Origin: Dillenia suffruticosa
Lineage: Eukaryota; Streptophyta; Magnoliopsida; Dilleniales; Dilleniaceae
DNA length: 64,000 nucleotides
NCBI GenBank assembly: GCA_033439265.1
Contig: JAVTVX010000019.1
Span: 1,185,501 to 1,249,500, forward strand
Reading direction: 5' to 3'
Part shown: piece by piece, positions 11,050 to 23,299 of the stretch
Layout: the number at the start of each line of letters is the position of its first letter
How positions within the stretch are numbered: the stretch's first letter is position 1
The notes under the pieces: model-generated
What the model saw: the letters and a program-made list of their open reading frames with translations, nothing else
Database searches by the model: none
Told to the model about the DNA's origin: nothing
Position numbers and translations under genes: made by a program

Positions 11050-12868
11050 ACAGGTTTTAGCAGCAAGTAATGCTGATAAAGATAGTGCAAATGACAAGGC
11101 TATAGTAGATTATCAAGGGAACCCTGTGGACAAGTCGTGAACTGGAGTATGGGGCACTGCAGGGCTCATCTTAGGTGCTTCCACTGACCTGACAAAGTGT
11201 GTCGAAACTTAATGTTGTGGTCATTTGCTATAGTAAATTTAACCTTCCTTTTGCAGGAACCAAACTCTCAGAGAGAATATGAGTGATGGGAATATCCATG
11301 AGTTTGGTGACATACCTAGTAGGGCAACTCCACCTCTCATCTTCTACCTCTGCAACAGTTGTGTTCAAAGAAGAAAAATCGAACATGATGAATGTAGATA
11401 AGCATGAAGAAGAGCTAAAAACTTGTGCATAGCGACGCAAAGTTCTGTACTGAAACAGGGAGTAACATTGCCAACCCTTGCAACAACCATTCCCAGTATG
11501 AGACTGCCTCAATGTGGTGATCCAAGAAAAGAGCAATGCATTGTGGCCGGAAGCCAACTAGCAATGCTTTACACAGCACTTTACACTATAGCACTTCGGG
11601 GTGGTGGAATAAAATCAAATGTCTCAGGTTTTGGGTCTAACCAGTTTGACATAAGCGATCGATAGGAAGAAAAGGCAAAGATCTTCTTCAATAGGTTCTA
11701 CTTCTGCATTAGTATTGGCTTCTTATTTGCTGTGACAGTGTTGGTATACATACAAGATAATGTAGGGCGAGGATGGGGTTATGGTATCTCTGCTGGGACT
11801 ATGGTGATTGCAGTTACCATATTGAACTGTGGGACAAGGCCATACAGGTATAAGAGGCTTCAAGGAAGTCCTTTGACAGTTATCTGGAGAGTTGTTCTTG
11901 GCGTTGAAAAACAGGAATCTTCCTTATCCTGCTCATCCTAGCTTGTTGAACCAATATCATAATGCCAAGGTCCCCCACACGAAGATATTCAGGTAATTCC
12001 TTCTAAAAAGCACTTAATGATATTTTTCCCATAATAGGGCTCTCAATTAATAAAATTGAACTTCACTAATTTAACAAGCAAGTTTAAAGGTTGTATGTGA
12101 CTGAATCACAGGTGGCTTGACAAGGCTGCAGTTATGGAGTACTACGCAGCTGCCAACGGATAGTTTCTAAAGTGACTCAAGTTGAGGAGGTGAAAATGGT
12201 CCTCAAACTCATTCCAATTTGATTGACATCTATCCTCTTTTGGACAATGCATTCCCAGATGACTAATTTCACCATTGAACAAGCAACCTTTATGAAGTGA
12301 AACATTGGCTCCTTTGTTGTTCCCTCAGGCTCTTTCTCCTTTCTCTTCATCACTATTCTCCTGTTTACTTCCCTAAATGAAAGATTATTTGTTCCCATTG
12401 CTCGAAAATTCACCCACATGGTTTAAGGGATCACAAGCCTCCAAAGAGTTAGAGTAGGACTAATTTTCTCAATAATAGCTATGGGGCTTCTGCTGTTATA
12501 GAGAAAATGAGGAGAGAAGAAGCAGTCACAAAAGACACCCAGATCAGTGCTTTTTGGCTAGTCCCTCAGTTTTTCCTAGTTGGTGCTGGAGACACTTTTG
12601 CCTACATAGGGCAACTGGAATTTTTCATCAGAGGGGCACCAGAGAGGATGAAATCTATGAGCACAGGTCTTTTCCTAAACACCCTTGCAATGGGATTCTT
12701 TGTCAGCAGTTTGTTAGTCTCTCTTGTAGCTGGCTGCGAAGTAACTTGAATAAAGGAAAGTTGGATTACTTGGATTACTTCTATTGGACACTTACAATAT
12801 TAGGATTCATAAATTTCTTGGTTTTCCTGGTCTTTTGCCACGATATGTATTCTTGTAGTCCTATGTAA
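11050..12868 (+). pseudogene. NRT1/PTR family transporter pseudogene, NPF3.1-type
   Basis: Homologous through most of its length to NPF3.1 (nitrate/nitrite and gibberellin transporter, 12 membrane helices). Recognisable blocks in order: DYQGNPVDKS (about 11107), MGISMSLVTYLVGQLHLSS, LATTIPSMRLPQCGDP, GGGIKSNVSGFGSNQFD, VLVYIQDNVGRGWGYGISAG, LDKAAV after an intron, ISAFWLVPQFFLVGAGD, APERMKSMSTGLFLNTL and FYWTLTILGFINFLVFLVF. It is disabled by stops at 11138 (TGA), 11280 (TGA), 11663 (TAG), 12220 (TGA), 12298 (TGA) and 12424 (TAA), by frameshifts near 11893 and 12487, by loss of the TM2-3 region near 11370-11450, and by a 9-bp tandem duplication near 12765. Recognisable intron boundaries remain (about 12-kb intron 11992-12110 in window coordinates; CAG acceptor at 11255), so it arose by DNA duplication rather than retroposition. 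Product: none expected. Confidence 0.9.
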
Positions 12869-12898
12869 AGTAGCTTAGACTATGCTTTTTTCTTTGCT

Positions 12899-12899
12899 T

Positions 12900-12931
<32 letters not shown>

Positions 12932-12966
12932 GGTGTGTGTGTGTGTGTCTTCTTCTTCTTCTTCTT
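12899..12966. repeat. (GT)n and (CTT)n microsatellites
   Basis: GT runs at about 12899-12948 followed by (TTC)n to 12966, just past the NPF pseudogene 3' end. Confidence 0.85.
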
Positions 12967-12969
12967 GTC

Positions 12970-13367
12970 ATTTTTATCTCAGATGTTCAAAACTAGAGGG
13001 GAGATCAGGGTTGAAACAAATGATACAGCTCATTAATACTGTGAGAATTAGGCATAGTAGTACAAGTTCTCGTCTTTGACTGGGAAGGACTTCAGGAATG
13101 AACACAAAATGATACCTCTACATCACCATTTTTAAAGAAGTGAATGAATGGCTCAAGTAGTCTCACATGTAAAATAGATGCTTTCAGCTATAGTAAAAAA
13201 ATTCATATAGAGAAGTGAAGGCTTTTATAACCAGTCCCACTCAAGCAGTCACCAGGGGGATGGTCACACTCATATGCAAATTCAAAGTAACAACCCCTAA
13301 GCTGTAAGTAATAAGCTTGTGCTTTCAACCCATGTTTTTACCATTGAACCAAACAATTGTCCCTAGT

Positions 13368-13405
<38 letters not shown>

Positions 13406-14190
13406 CCATCATAAGTGCCCCTAGCCAAGGATGAAAATATGTATACACATAGTTCTAAAAGTTATGCTCCCTCACCCATCATTAGGCATCGCGAAAAATT
13501 TTCTCCAAGTAAAATCAATGAAGGGATCTCGATAACATTCCTTTGGCAGAAGAAAACAAAATGATTTAATTCCTTCGCTAGAATAAAACATTAATGCTCA
13601 TCTCAGACATTTCCTATTTTGCTTCTCCCCTTGGTCCAGTTCTCATTGATTCTTCCACTGCAAATTTTTTATTTATGCAGTAAAAACACAGGGAAGATAA
13701 GGATTTCTTATCACCAGCCCAATTTCATGCTAAGTCGTAACTCTAAATGCACCTATTTCTCACAGGCTCACACATTAGAATGTAAGAGCCAGGGTTCTCA
13801 AAACATCAACTAAGAATTTAAAATCATATATGATTGCTCTTAACATAACTGAAAACAAACAAATAATGTGTTCAGATATGACAATCATGTTTAGGGTACT
13901 CCTCAATGCTGAGTCATTAACCAGTAAGGCAGCAAATTTAAGAATAACAAGGAAAACGATGTCAGTTGTATGCAAAACGTGCAGCAAAAATATGATTTCC
14001 TTGTTGTAAGAAACATGCTATCATGATCACTTTCATTAACAACAAACATAGACTAAACTGAGTCATTGATTCAAGCCAAGTAGACCAGAAATTGGCCATC
14101 TAGCAGAGAATGAAAATAGTATCACTAGCAGGAGTCTTGAACAATGAAACTCATTCAAGGCAGGTACAGCTGACCTCCATGTACTTGAAC
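12970..14190. other. Intergenic, with a (GA)n run at 13369-13403
   Basis: No gene seen. Contains a perfect GA microsatellite of 17 units. The last 100 bp are probably the 3'UTR of the uL30 gene on the minus strand. Confidence 0.5.
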
Positions 14191-14196
14191 AAGTTT

Positions 14197-14614
14197 CTAA
14201 GCAGAATCAGCTGCAGAGGGAGGGAGATGGCTTACAAAAAGAGGAGGACGTAGAGCACGGTGATTATCTTCCTTTTCTTTGCGGGCTTTATACATCTCCT
14301 CCGTTTCAATCACAACTAATCTCTTCACCTAGGAACGGCAAACATGATGAATAAACAATGACAGCACTGGAAGCATCTCAAGAAATTGATGAAAGGGGAG
14401 TCAAGCAAACTTTTTTTAGAACCTGTTGAAGCATTCCCCGAACAGTAGGAGTATTCCATCGCATGACAGTTCGATTGCACTTGCGAAGACGTAATGCCTC
14501 TAGTGTACGTCTGTGTAGTCTTCTAGTTCCCGGAATTCCCCTCACTAATGTTATGTATAGATGAGGGCTCCAAGCAATTGGAGCACATGCTTTAAAAGCC
14601 TTAAACGCATTCAT
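14197..14614 (-). CDS. Mitochondrial large-subunit ribosomal protein uL30 (L30 family)
   Basis: Two exons: 14614-14423 (64 codons, ending CAACAG before GTTCTA) and 14328-14197 (43 codons plus TAG, after a CTAG acceptor), phase 0, giving 107 residues. The N-terminus MNAFKAFKACAPIAWSPHLY leads into ITLVRGIPGTRRLHRRTLEA, then NRTVMRWNTPTVRGMLQQ and VKRLVVIETEEMY. This is the uL30 fold: a first strand with the R-G-x-G/P motif, a basic helix and a final VKRLV strand. Length and wording match the plant organellar L30 family of about 109 residues. The product binds 23S-type rRNA in the large subunit; a mitochondrial location is inferred from the family. Ends and start are well supported by the flanking splice sites and the family N-terminus. 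Confidence 0.92.
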
Positions 14615-14635
14615 TTGCTTGTTCTTGCCTCAAAA

Positions 14636-15225
14636 CTATAAAAAAAATAATAATAATAAAACATACTACTTATTTATGTTCTCCATCGCCAATACAACAC
14701 TAAACACTTATTTCAATATGCATTCACCTTTCCAAGACCTTATCATTATTTATGATAAAGAAATGAAACTCCAACAAAAAGAACACTGGGATATTCAACA
14801 TGGAAAAATGATTATGGGCTCAAGAAAAAGTAAATATAACAGCTAGAATTCTAAGCTACCCCTATGGGACATCACACGGGTTACATAGAGTTTTGTTTGC
14901 AAAGAAATTCATAGCAATTTCTAAGGTGAACGTTAGACCTTACTTGGGAGGGGGACTATTCATCTAATGAATTGTACTTACTTGCAAATAAGAGGAAAGA
15001 TGGCTCCTTCATAGAAAAAGTTGGTTCAATTATATGTTGTCTAATGAAGAGTTCAAGAACACAAAAGGTATGCAACAAGCAAGTAACCCATAGCATATAA
15101 AAGGTTCAATAAATTCCATTTTCTATTGCTCCGCATCATCAACTCCATCCAGTAGAACTGGGACTCGAAAATTGTGTGTGTTGGTTAGGTAGTGCTTAGA
15201 TTGCAACAAAATATGCAACTTACCT

Positions 15226-15257
<32 letters not shown>

Positions 15258-15734
15258 CACATAAAACCTTGAGTAATGCAAGACCCACACACTAAAATCA
15301 ACAGATATGATGCATACTCCTCCGTGGCACTGTTTTGATCGAAGCTTACTATCATCTACTTCTCAATGACCAACCAGTAGAACAATAGCAGATGGGATTC
15401 TGTATAGTTTGTAATTGACTTACTATGTAGAAACAACATTATTCCTAAAACTTGCCACTGATTCAGAGGTTTTGGTATCCTACCTTAAAATCAAAGTGCT
15501 ACTTCATATGTCTAAGAAAACACTGGACTTATAATCAGAAATTTGTACTAACCAAATGCCAATTTCACCATCATTTCACATCACACACGTAAGATAAATT
15601 CAGGAATCGGAAAGAAAAAATTAAACAATCAAAATATCAATAAGATCAAGACCCTAATTAATCACTTTGATGGAGAAATTGGTTCAAACACAACAACAAC
15701 CATTTTTCTTTGGGGGGGGGGAGAGAGAGAGAAC
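14636..15734 (-). other. 5'UTR intron of the uL30 gene
   Basis: On the minus strand a donor TTTCAG before GTTCTCTC (15734) and an acceptor TTTTATAG before TTTTGAGG (14636) bracket a likely leader intron that ends 21 bp before the ATG. It contains a (GA)n run at 15226-15257. The exon-side sequence 15735-15830 would be leader. Supported by good splice signals only. Confidence 0.5.
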
Positions 15735-15778
15735 CTGAAAAATGGCAATTCCTCCTGCAGAAATCCGCACGTGCACGC

Positions 15779-15779
<1 letters not shown>

Positions 15780-15829
<50 letters not shown>

Positions 15830-15926
15830 GGAGTTGTCGTTTTTTAGGGTTTTGTTATGATAGTCGGAAAAGAATATGAAAAATTATTCGGCCCTCATTG
15901 GGTCGAATTGGGCCACGTTCGGGCCT
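15780..15926 (-). promoter_or_regulatory. uL30 promoter: site II elements, telo-box, CT-rich leader
   Basis: Reading toward the gene on the minus strand: two site-II-like elements at 15925-15920 and 15914-15909 (GGCCCG and GGCCCA), then a telo-box AAACCCTAAA at 15852-15843, then a (CT)22 tract at 15824-15780. Site II plus telo-box is the known arrangement of plant ribosomal-protein and mitochondrial-biogenesis promoters and fits the encoded protein. Confidence 0.65.
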
Positions 15927-15929
15927 AAG

Positions 15930-16610
15930 AAGGGAAATCTTTAATGCTTTTATTTATTTATTATTTTTTTTCTATACTATCGACGTCTAAATAGACTAAT
16001 TAAATTTAAATATTATAAAATTTAATTTAATAATAGATTTTTTTTTGATATTTTACCACTCAAATATAGTTTTTTTAGGTAGTTAGCAAAAATTTCTTCA
16101 GACGAATATGCATTTTTTAAATAGCTAACGAAATTCATCAATGATTCAAATATAATATCAATAGACAATTGAATTAATGGATAAAAATATTAAATTTTTT
16201 AATCAAATCTCGGATTCAAAATTTGGGAATGAAAAAAATTATATCAGGAGAATTTTTCTTAAATTGGGTCTAATAATATTCAGACGGATTAGTTAAAATA
16301 TAGTTCTGAATACCAATTAATCATAAAAAACAAATGATTCAAATATAATTTGAGGGTCAAGTCGATCAAACCCCTCTATATAGTTTACAAATCAATTAAA
16401 TTTAAATATAATTGGCTCAGTTCTACCATACAAAAAATTGCTTGGACAAATATTTCTAAATTAAAACGAATAATTTTACATTATAACCTATACTCAAACT
16501 TTGTCATTGGATTTCAAATTATTATCGTGTCTTATTATCAAAAAGTGAGTTGGGCAAGGCATTAACGGAAAAATAGTTTGGGATGACAAATAGGATTTAT
16601 CGTGTCATTG
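15930..16610. other. AT-rich intergenic DNA
   Basis: No exon, RNA gene or named element recognised. Confidence 0.5.
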
Positions 16611-16611
16611 G

Positions 16612-17615
16612 ATTACAAAATGTGAGATGCCTTTTAACCCAGATGACTTCATGCTGCAATTCGAGGAATGCAAAGGCCACCGAATGTCCTTTGGATTGTG
16701 CATTTCTTAACTCATGATAGTTTGGGATTAACTGGAGTGATCTTTATGCATACATTCTCCTTATCTAATTAATCAATGGACAGTTAATTTAATAGATTGA
16801 GATAATAAATTTATTAATCAAGTTTTAGATTTAAAATTTAAAATTAAAAAATATTATACTGAGAGTTTCATAAACATTTGAAATAAATTAATTAAAATAT
16901 GATTCTAGATATGGTGAAAAAAAAAAAAGACATAAGTTTTATCCATTTTAAACTTTCGTAGCTTTATACGATCTTTTACAAAGTGATGTGCATTCATTGT
17001 GCATTTATAATAGATTTTGTCTTCCATGCTCCCAAAATTTCTTTCGACAGACGTTTGCGTTTTGGTTGGCAATTACTTTTGTACCTTTTTTTTGGTAAGG
17101 AGAAGCAACAAACAGCCCAACAACTACAGGCCCAAAGGAACGGCCCTACAAGACATGGGATTGCCTAATCTGAGGAAGCCATCCCCCAGTACCCTTTTTT
17201 GCCTATCTTTTGTACCTTTGGCGAACAATATGGGCGGCATGGGCACAGGCCTGTCTACTTCAAGATACTAGTTTCTTTACGTACTCCATCTTAGACTGAT
17301 CCGCTCAATCAAGTGTAATTTTCTCGCCAAACATAGATTAAGAAAGCCATCAATGCGCATATGAGTTCACTTTCATATATGAGCATCGATTTCCTGCACT
17401 AATTCGGCCCTCCCATGATTTTGCTGTTTCCTTGTGTTGGGGAGTGGGGGGGTTGGGGGGATGTCTATTCCTGGCATATACGAACATGTTTTAGATGTTT
17501 GGCAACATGTAAATGACTTCTGATTAATTGGACCTTCTGATTTTAAGGCTCCATCCTTCTAATGTGTCGATGACTACTGAAGAAGCAAAGAAGTTGGATT
17601 ATGACTTATTGACTG
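16612..17615 (+). pseudogene. Decayed EBS-like gene fragment (PHD-finger exons 3 and 4)
   Basis: Two segments align with exons of the EBS gene at 38.6-46.4 kb. At 16620-16676 TGTGAGATGCC-TTTAACCC-AGATGAC encodes CEMPFNPDDFMLQFEECK, against [18 protein letters not shown] in EBS; one zinc-binding Cys is now Phe. At 17548-17612, after a TGATTTTAAG relic of the acceptor TGATTTTCAG, PSNVSMTTEEAKKLD matches [15 protein letters not shown], with another Cys lost and the remaining zinc ligands gone. The 0.87 kb between them corresponds to the intron. Retention of intron position and acceptor shows a DNA duplicate, not a retrocopy. No BAH exon was found beside it. Confidence 0.75.
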
Positions 17616-17619
17616 TTCA

Positions 17620-18210
17620 ATCACCACCCTCAGTTAAGTCCAAGATAAGACTACTTGTCTTTGTTTCACATAAGACTACTTGCTGTTCAATTCCCTTAAA
17701 TGGGTTTGAGGTTCGTCATATAACAAGTGACTCTTCATCGCCGACAATCAAGAAATACATGAGAACTGAGGATCTTGAGTCAGTAGGTGAAAGCAGTCCT
17801 GTGTTACCTTCCCCCTGCTCTTTTTCTAATGCAGGAACCAGAAAATGGCCCAAATTCCAAGTCAAACTGTCGGAAGGAGTCTAGGCAGCGGAAGCAATGT
17901 CAGGTCATAATTGCAGATGAGAGATCATCAACCTTGACTAAGCTCAGATTGGCATAGGGCACAAGTCTTCTTGCATGTGACAAGCAACGCAGAATCACCA
18001 TGCTTATTTGTGATGCTTCAAGACCCAAGTGCAAAAGAAAGTTTCAACTTCAAATATGTCGATCTTACCCTACTATAAAGAGTCACTTTTTTAAGGTACA
18101 GTTCATTATATTACCCCAACAAGTGACACCCAGTAGCTTGCCATCCCATGTAAAGATTTTGGGTCTGGGTCTACAATACATGGATTACATGTTTTAGTTG
18201 TATGTAAGAA
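17620..18210 (+). other. Open but unassigned stretch after the EBS-like fragment
   Basis: The frame entering from the exon-4 relic stays open to 17884 (about 90 more residues), and another frame then reads ENGPNSKSNCRKESRQRKQC to a stop near 17957. I do not recognise either. They may be old coding remnants or chance. No start codon or splice structure supports a live gene. Confidence 0.25.
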
Positions 18211-18213
18211 AAT

Positions 18214-18317
18214 ACTCTCTCAGCTAATGAGATATAACTCAACTAGCACCAACCCCCTCCCCTAAGAGCATTTGAGTTTGAGTCTCCCTTATGTACAAAA
18301 AAAAAAAAAACTCTCTC
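18214..18317 (+). mobile_element. Small tRNA-like SINE with target-site duplication, copy 3
   Basis: Body 18222-18309: ATGAGATATAACTCAACTAGC, then GAGTTTGAGTCTCCC (B-box-like), TTATGTAC and a run of 14 A. Flanks ACTCTCTC occur at 18214 and 18310. Same layout as the copy at 7079. Confidence 0.65.
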
Positions 18318-18319
18318 TC

Positions 18320-21300
18320 GGATGAATCACCTTCCATCTGTTGCTTCAAGAGAATAAATTTACGGAGTAAAAACAAAATAAACATAACATAAGAAGCAAT
18401 CCTCCAATAGCATTCTAAGGATAACCATTAATGTGTGTAGAAACATGGAAAAATGTGTAAAAATTTAAAACTTTTTTAAATTTCTTGATAAAACATATAT
18501 AAGCACTTCTATATCATCAACATAAAAACTAGCATAAAATGACCATTCTAATGTGTCCAACAACCACAACAACTGAACAAGATAACATGAAGCATGTCTG
18601 ATCATAACCTAGTATAAACATAAATGAACTTGTCAGATTATAAGGGCAAGCATGGTCTGAAAGTGTAGCAAGGATGTGGCAACACCGGGGCCACTAAGAC
18701 ATTTCTGAAAACTTTTTATCTTTCCTGAACATAGCATAGATACACGACATAGCTAGACCACAACATGTATCATGGAAGTTCTTATACATCAATTAAAGCA
18801 TGGTGAACATTATCACGGACATCAACATTATAAATGTCACCACCTAAGCCAACATAGACAAGAAACATAATTTGTACAATATCTCTAGAGAAAAGAATGA
18901 TCTAAAATAAAAAAAAAGGATTTATGTCCCCCGGCACGTCTCTATCTTCTACTCCCCACCTGAAAAACTTGGAAGGCCGGATAAATGGGACAACAAAAGC
19001 TAAGGAAGTCCTGCAGAACCAATAACATGCATAACATTAGATGAGAATGCATGAAGCATGGATTGTGAAGTGCCATATTAATCTTGACATAATCATAAGC
19101 ATGAATATGAACATAGGCATAAGAAAACATAAGGTAAGGGAGGGAGATGAACCGGAATAAATTTTCCACTGGCTTAGGTATTTAGTCTACAAGCATACCC
19201 GTTGAGTCAAAACATATACCCTGATCTACTCAAAGGAAAGGAATCTACATTTTCTTTATCATTTCTTATCTCTCTTTCTCTGGTCACTTTTTCTGTCAAT
19301 ATCTCTTTCTAGCGTCAAGTTCTCTAATGAATTCCATTAAAGTAGCCTAACATATAATAAAACATGGATATCGGTGCAAACTCCTCTCATCTGTTTCTCT
19401 TTTCTCATCTTGTAATTAAAGAGGGGAAGATTGAAATCGAGAAACAAGTTAGTGGGATTTGACTTTACGTTATACAACGGTTTGTTCCTAAAATCTAGGG
19501 TTGTTTTAAAGTGGAGTTAGACAACTCGATCACTTGCTTGTCCTGTCATTTATTCCTCCAGGGGAGAAGAAACTTAACTTTTACTTTATTGAACTATAGT
19601 TGTGTCCAACTTATGAGGAGGAAAGCAAAATGGAAATTCTTTTAGATCATTGAACAACAAAAAATCTCTTGAATTAAAGAATATAAATCAAGAAGAAAAA
19701 GAAAGCACAGCCCAGGAAGACCTTAGATCAGATGTACAAAAAAAAAAAAAAAAAAAAAAATAGAATTAGTTCCCTCAAACCAGCAAAAAGATATTGAAGA
19801 AGATTATGTGAGATCTAACATGAAAAAATGTAGAAAGAAAAAGCTATACAAAAGCCACACAGAACAGGTAGAGCCATAGATATTACCCTAAGAATTGACA
19901 CCTTTCTGGCGTCACAAAAAGTTTATAACTTAACTCAGTCCTTTGGTGGCAACTGGAATCTCGGGTAAATGCTTTCCTCTTTTGTGTTGGCTGATTGAGA
20001 GAATAACCACTTCATCCACCACAGACAGAGTCTATTAGCATCACCTAAAACTTTTCTTAAAGCTTTATCTTATCCTTCCATTTCATTTTCCTCAACACAG
20101 AGCCAGTAACAAATGTGGTTAAATCTAGAAAAAGCCTTTTAACTTCCTTTCTCTTTATTTCATTTTCCTTCTCTTTGCAGGTGGAACATGCCATGTATGG
20201 GTGCATATTTAAAACATGAGCAAAATATGCTTCCAGGTGCTATATCGCATATAAAAAGAACATATTTTCCTTGAAAATATTAGTTCCTATCTCTAATGCT
20301 TGCTTGATCATGGCATGGCATGTGCGAATACACACTAAAGCATGACATAGCATGAAGCTTTTTAGTACAACATAAAGTGCTCTGAGATTGACCAGGTTAT
20401 TATCGAGTTTGAGGGTAAAACATGGAATATATATGACCTAAGGCTAGACATTATCAAGCTCTTGTCCTCTCATAGGGAGGCAGAACAAGATCATTTCTCT
20501 TAAGTCATCTCAAATCTCATGCTATTCTAACATAGCAATTAGGCACAGAGACACAACCGCATCCGCATTTCATTTCTAGCATTACCATTGCATCCTTAGG
20601 CTAAAATGTAGCCTTCCTCTAGGTCAAGGTCTCATAATCACATAGTATAACATAAGCAAGGAATAAACTAAGGATAAAGGTTCAATTCAACGTACTTCCC
20701 TTAACTAGCCTATTCTTCTCGAGGCTTAGTATAAACTCTCTAATGTAAGGGCAAAACAAGTAACATAAACATTGTATAAACATGGTAGCCAAAAGTCTTA
20801 GCATCATCAAGTGATTTTCCTCCTCATTAGGTCATGCTCTCTGGGGCAAGTTTGTTCTTGAACTAATCTCATTTCTCATGATGTTCTAATACCATTATAA
20901 CCTTAACATTAATACACCAAGGTTCCAAAGCCAATTTCACATCATAGCTCCTAAGGTAACATCACGAGACATGCTTCTCGTGAAGTAAAGAACAGACAAG
21001 CAGGCAAGAGACTTGTCTTTGAAACTTGATTTTCCCATAACTAGCTCAAGAACTTGATCCAAATCTCCAAAAAAAATCACGCATAAAATACTCAAATCTT
21101 CATTTTTTTTATTCCTTTCTCAAAATGAAGTTTATTCATGAATGCTATGTATCTAGATCAAATTTAGCAAGAGAGATCATGATGAGATAACAAATACCGA
21201 TGCACAAGTATGTGCCGTGGCTATGTATAGGAAGAGGATGATGTTCGGCCTGTTCTTGGATGATTTGATCCATAGAGAAGCATCAAGAATCATCCTTAAA

Positions 21301-21800
21301 AGGAAACACGTTGGACATCCGGTGAATTTTAGAAAAGATTCAAGATTTGGTTCTGGGAAGAAGATTACCTTACCAAAATTCCGAGAACCAATATGAAATT
21401 TTGAAATTTGAGGCTTGATCAGTGCTTTGAATGGTTCAATTTTTCCTCTCAAAGCTTAAATTTTGATGTACATTCAAGGTTGATGAAGAGGAGTTAGGGT
21501 TTGAGAATGGAGTGTCAAGAAGATAGGGGAAAGGGAAGTAAGTATTGCGTCTGTGAAAAAATGTCCTTGCTTTATTACCAAAATGCCCCCATTTTCTTTT
21601 AAACATCTCTTGGGTTTTATGTAAAATGACTTTCAAGGATCGGAATTGTGTTTTCGTATAGGCTTTCGTTGTAAAATCCCACCCACAGGCCAAACCTTCG
21701 GCGAGAAACCAGAAACGTTTCAGGATCAATTTTAGTTTCTCTAAATTAGGAACCAAAAACCAACAGTTTTGAAATCGTCGGTTCTGAAACGCGGTCATAT
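18320..21800. other. Gene-free region, possibly old retroelement sequence
   Basis: Base composition is less AT-rich than the flanks and there are many short direct sub-repeats (CATAGCATGAAGC-like), but I see no coding domain, LTR end or tail. A 22-bp poly-A lies at 19739-19760. I cannot assign a family. Confidence 0.35.
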
Positions 21801-21805
21801 CTACC

Positions 21806-22448
21806 CCCAACCACCATCTTTGCCAACATCTGCATTAAAATGACGAGATCTTCCCGACAAACACATAATAGCGAGCTTTGACGCCAACCCCTTAAGCCAA
21901 TCGGAGGAAGAACATCAACCCTCAACCTTTGTAGACTTTTTCGATTTATGCTAATGACGCAAGATTGGGGGAAAAAATGCAAAAAAGCACATGAAGGGGC
22001 CAAACAATAGTAGTGAAACCAATATTTATGAGAAAGATCCGGCCACTATTGAAGCTCCAAAAGAACTCAGTGAAACAGCAGCCGTCGGACCAATCTTGTC
22101 ATTCTCCTCTTCCAACGAAATAGCATGTGCCGACCAATCACCACTGTTGGACATTTTTTGCACCGCCCTATAGTGGTCTAAAATGGATGTGTGAAGAGCA
22201 TAGGGGGTAGAGGAGAGTAGGTAGCGATGGTAGTGGAAGGTTTTCTCAGGTTGGCCAATGTGCGCAAAGAGAAAACTACATCCCAAGATGAACATAATCG
22301 GAAGTTGTTTCTCGGAAGTACTATGAGTATCTTTCTTGAATAAGATTTAAGGTTTGATTATTGAGCATTAAGTTGCATATGGCTTTTATCTTTTTGCACC
22401 AATAGAAAGTTTAACTTCAAGGATAGCTTCAAAAGCTACATGTCTTGG
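21806..22448. repeat. Dispersed repeat, copy A
   Basis: Shares an interrupted but colinear set of blocks with copy B at 27945-28640: CAACATCTGCA, CCTTAAGC-AATC, ACCATTGAAGCTC-like, GAACATAAT-GGAAGTTGTTTCT, TTGAATAAGATTTAAGG and TAGCTTCAAAAGCT-CATG. Same orientation. Function unknown. Confidence 0.65.
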
Positions 22449-22449
22449 G

Positions 22450-23290
22450 CATCTACACCCAACAGCTCAAAATCTCTATAAATGTATTACAAAAAATTGA
22501 ATTTTCGATTATTATTGAGAGAGTTACTTAAGTTAAGCGCGACAAATACTTCACACCATGTGATTATCGATTCAAATTGGTTAAAGAAGAGCTTCAATAA
22601 GATGACCTCTCATATTATGTAAGAAATTACGATTATTTAACATTTTTGTGGATTTATAATACTTATTTTAAAAATAACAGTTATAATTCAAATTAAATAT
22701 TTTATAAACGTAGAGGGTTTTACCTATTATTTTAAAACCGTGTACATGGTGAGTATTGTTTGCCCATGCACGCATACTAAAATAACTATATTTATAATGA
22801 TAGTAGAGCATTTAGCATTTAACCGTTATCATTTAAAGTATATATTTATAAACTCAATATGTGTGCGGAATAACTCAATATGCAAGGGGACTAGGTTCAC
22901 ACTCTATAGATATTCAATGACTACATGTATCGATCATTGTCCGCAGGCAAAATCTTACTAGTAAAATATATAGACTTTATATTCGAGAATATAACTGTTT
23001 TGTAATCAAAAGTTCTCTAATAAAAGTGGTAAATGCTCGCAGTTTAGAGTTTTAAATTTGAACTCAATTAAAAAATATTGATATGAGTATATATAAAACC
23101 TCTAGAAATTATGAAAGATACCATTTCAATAAAAATTGCAACAATGAATTTATTTTAAATAATAATTATATTAATCAGATATTTTATGGAGAGTAGGGAA
23201 GCTGATGAACCTATGAAACCTTAAAAGGAAGAAAGAAGAAGGGGAAAAAATTCACTTAATCATGCACGTGGGGACTAGTCATCTACATTT
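22450..23290. other. AT-rich intergenic DNA
   Basis: No gene or named element recognised. Confidence 0.5.
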
Positions 23291-23299
23291 TTGGGTGAC

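Noticed and set aside
12882..13079. 65-residue frame of Cys-Val repeats
   Set aside because: GT microsatellite translation.
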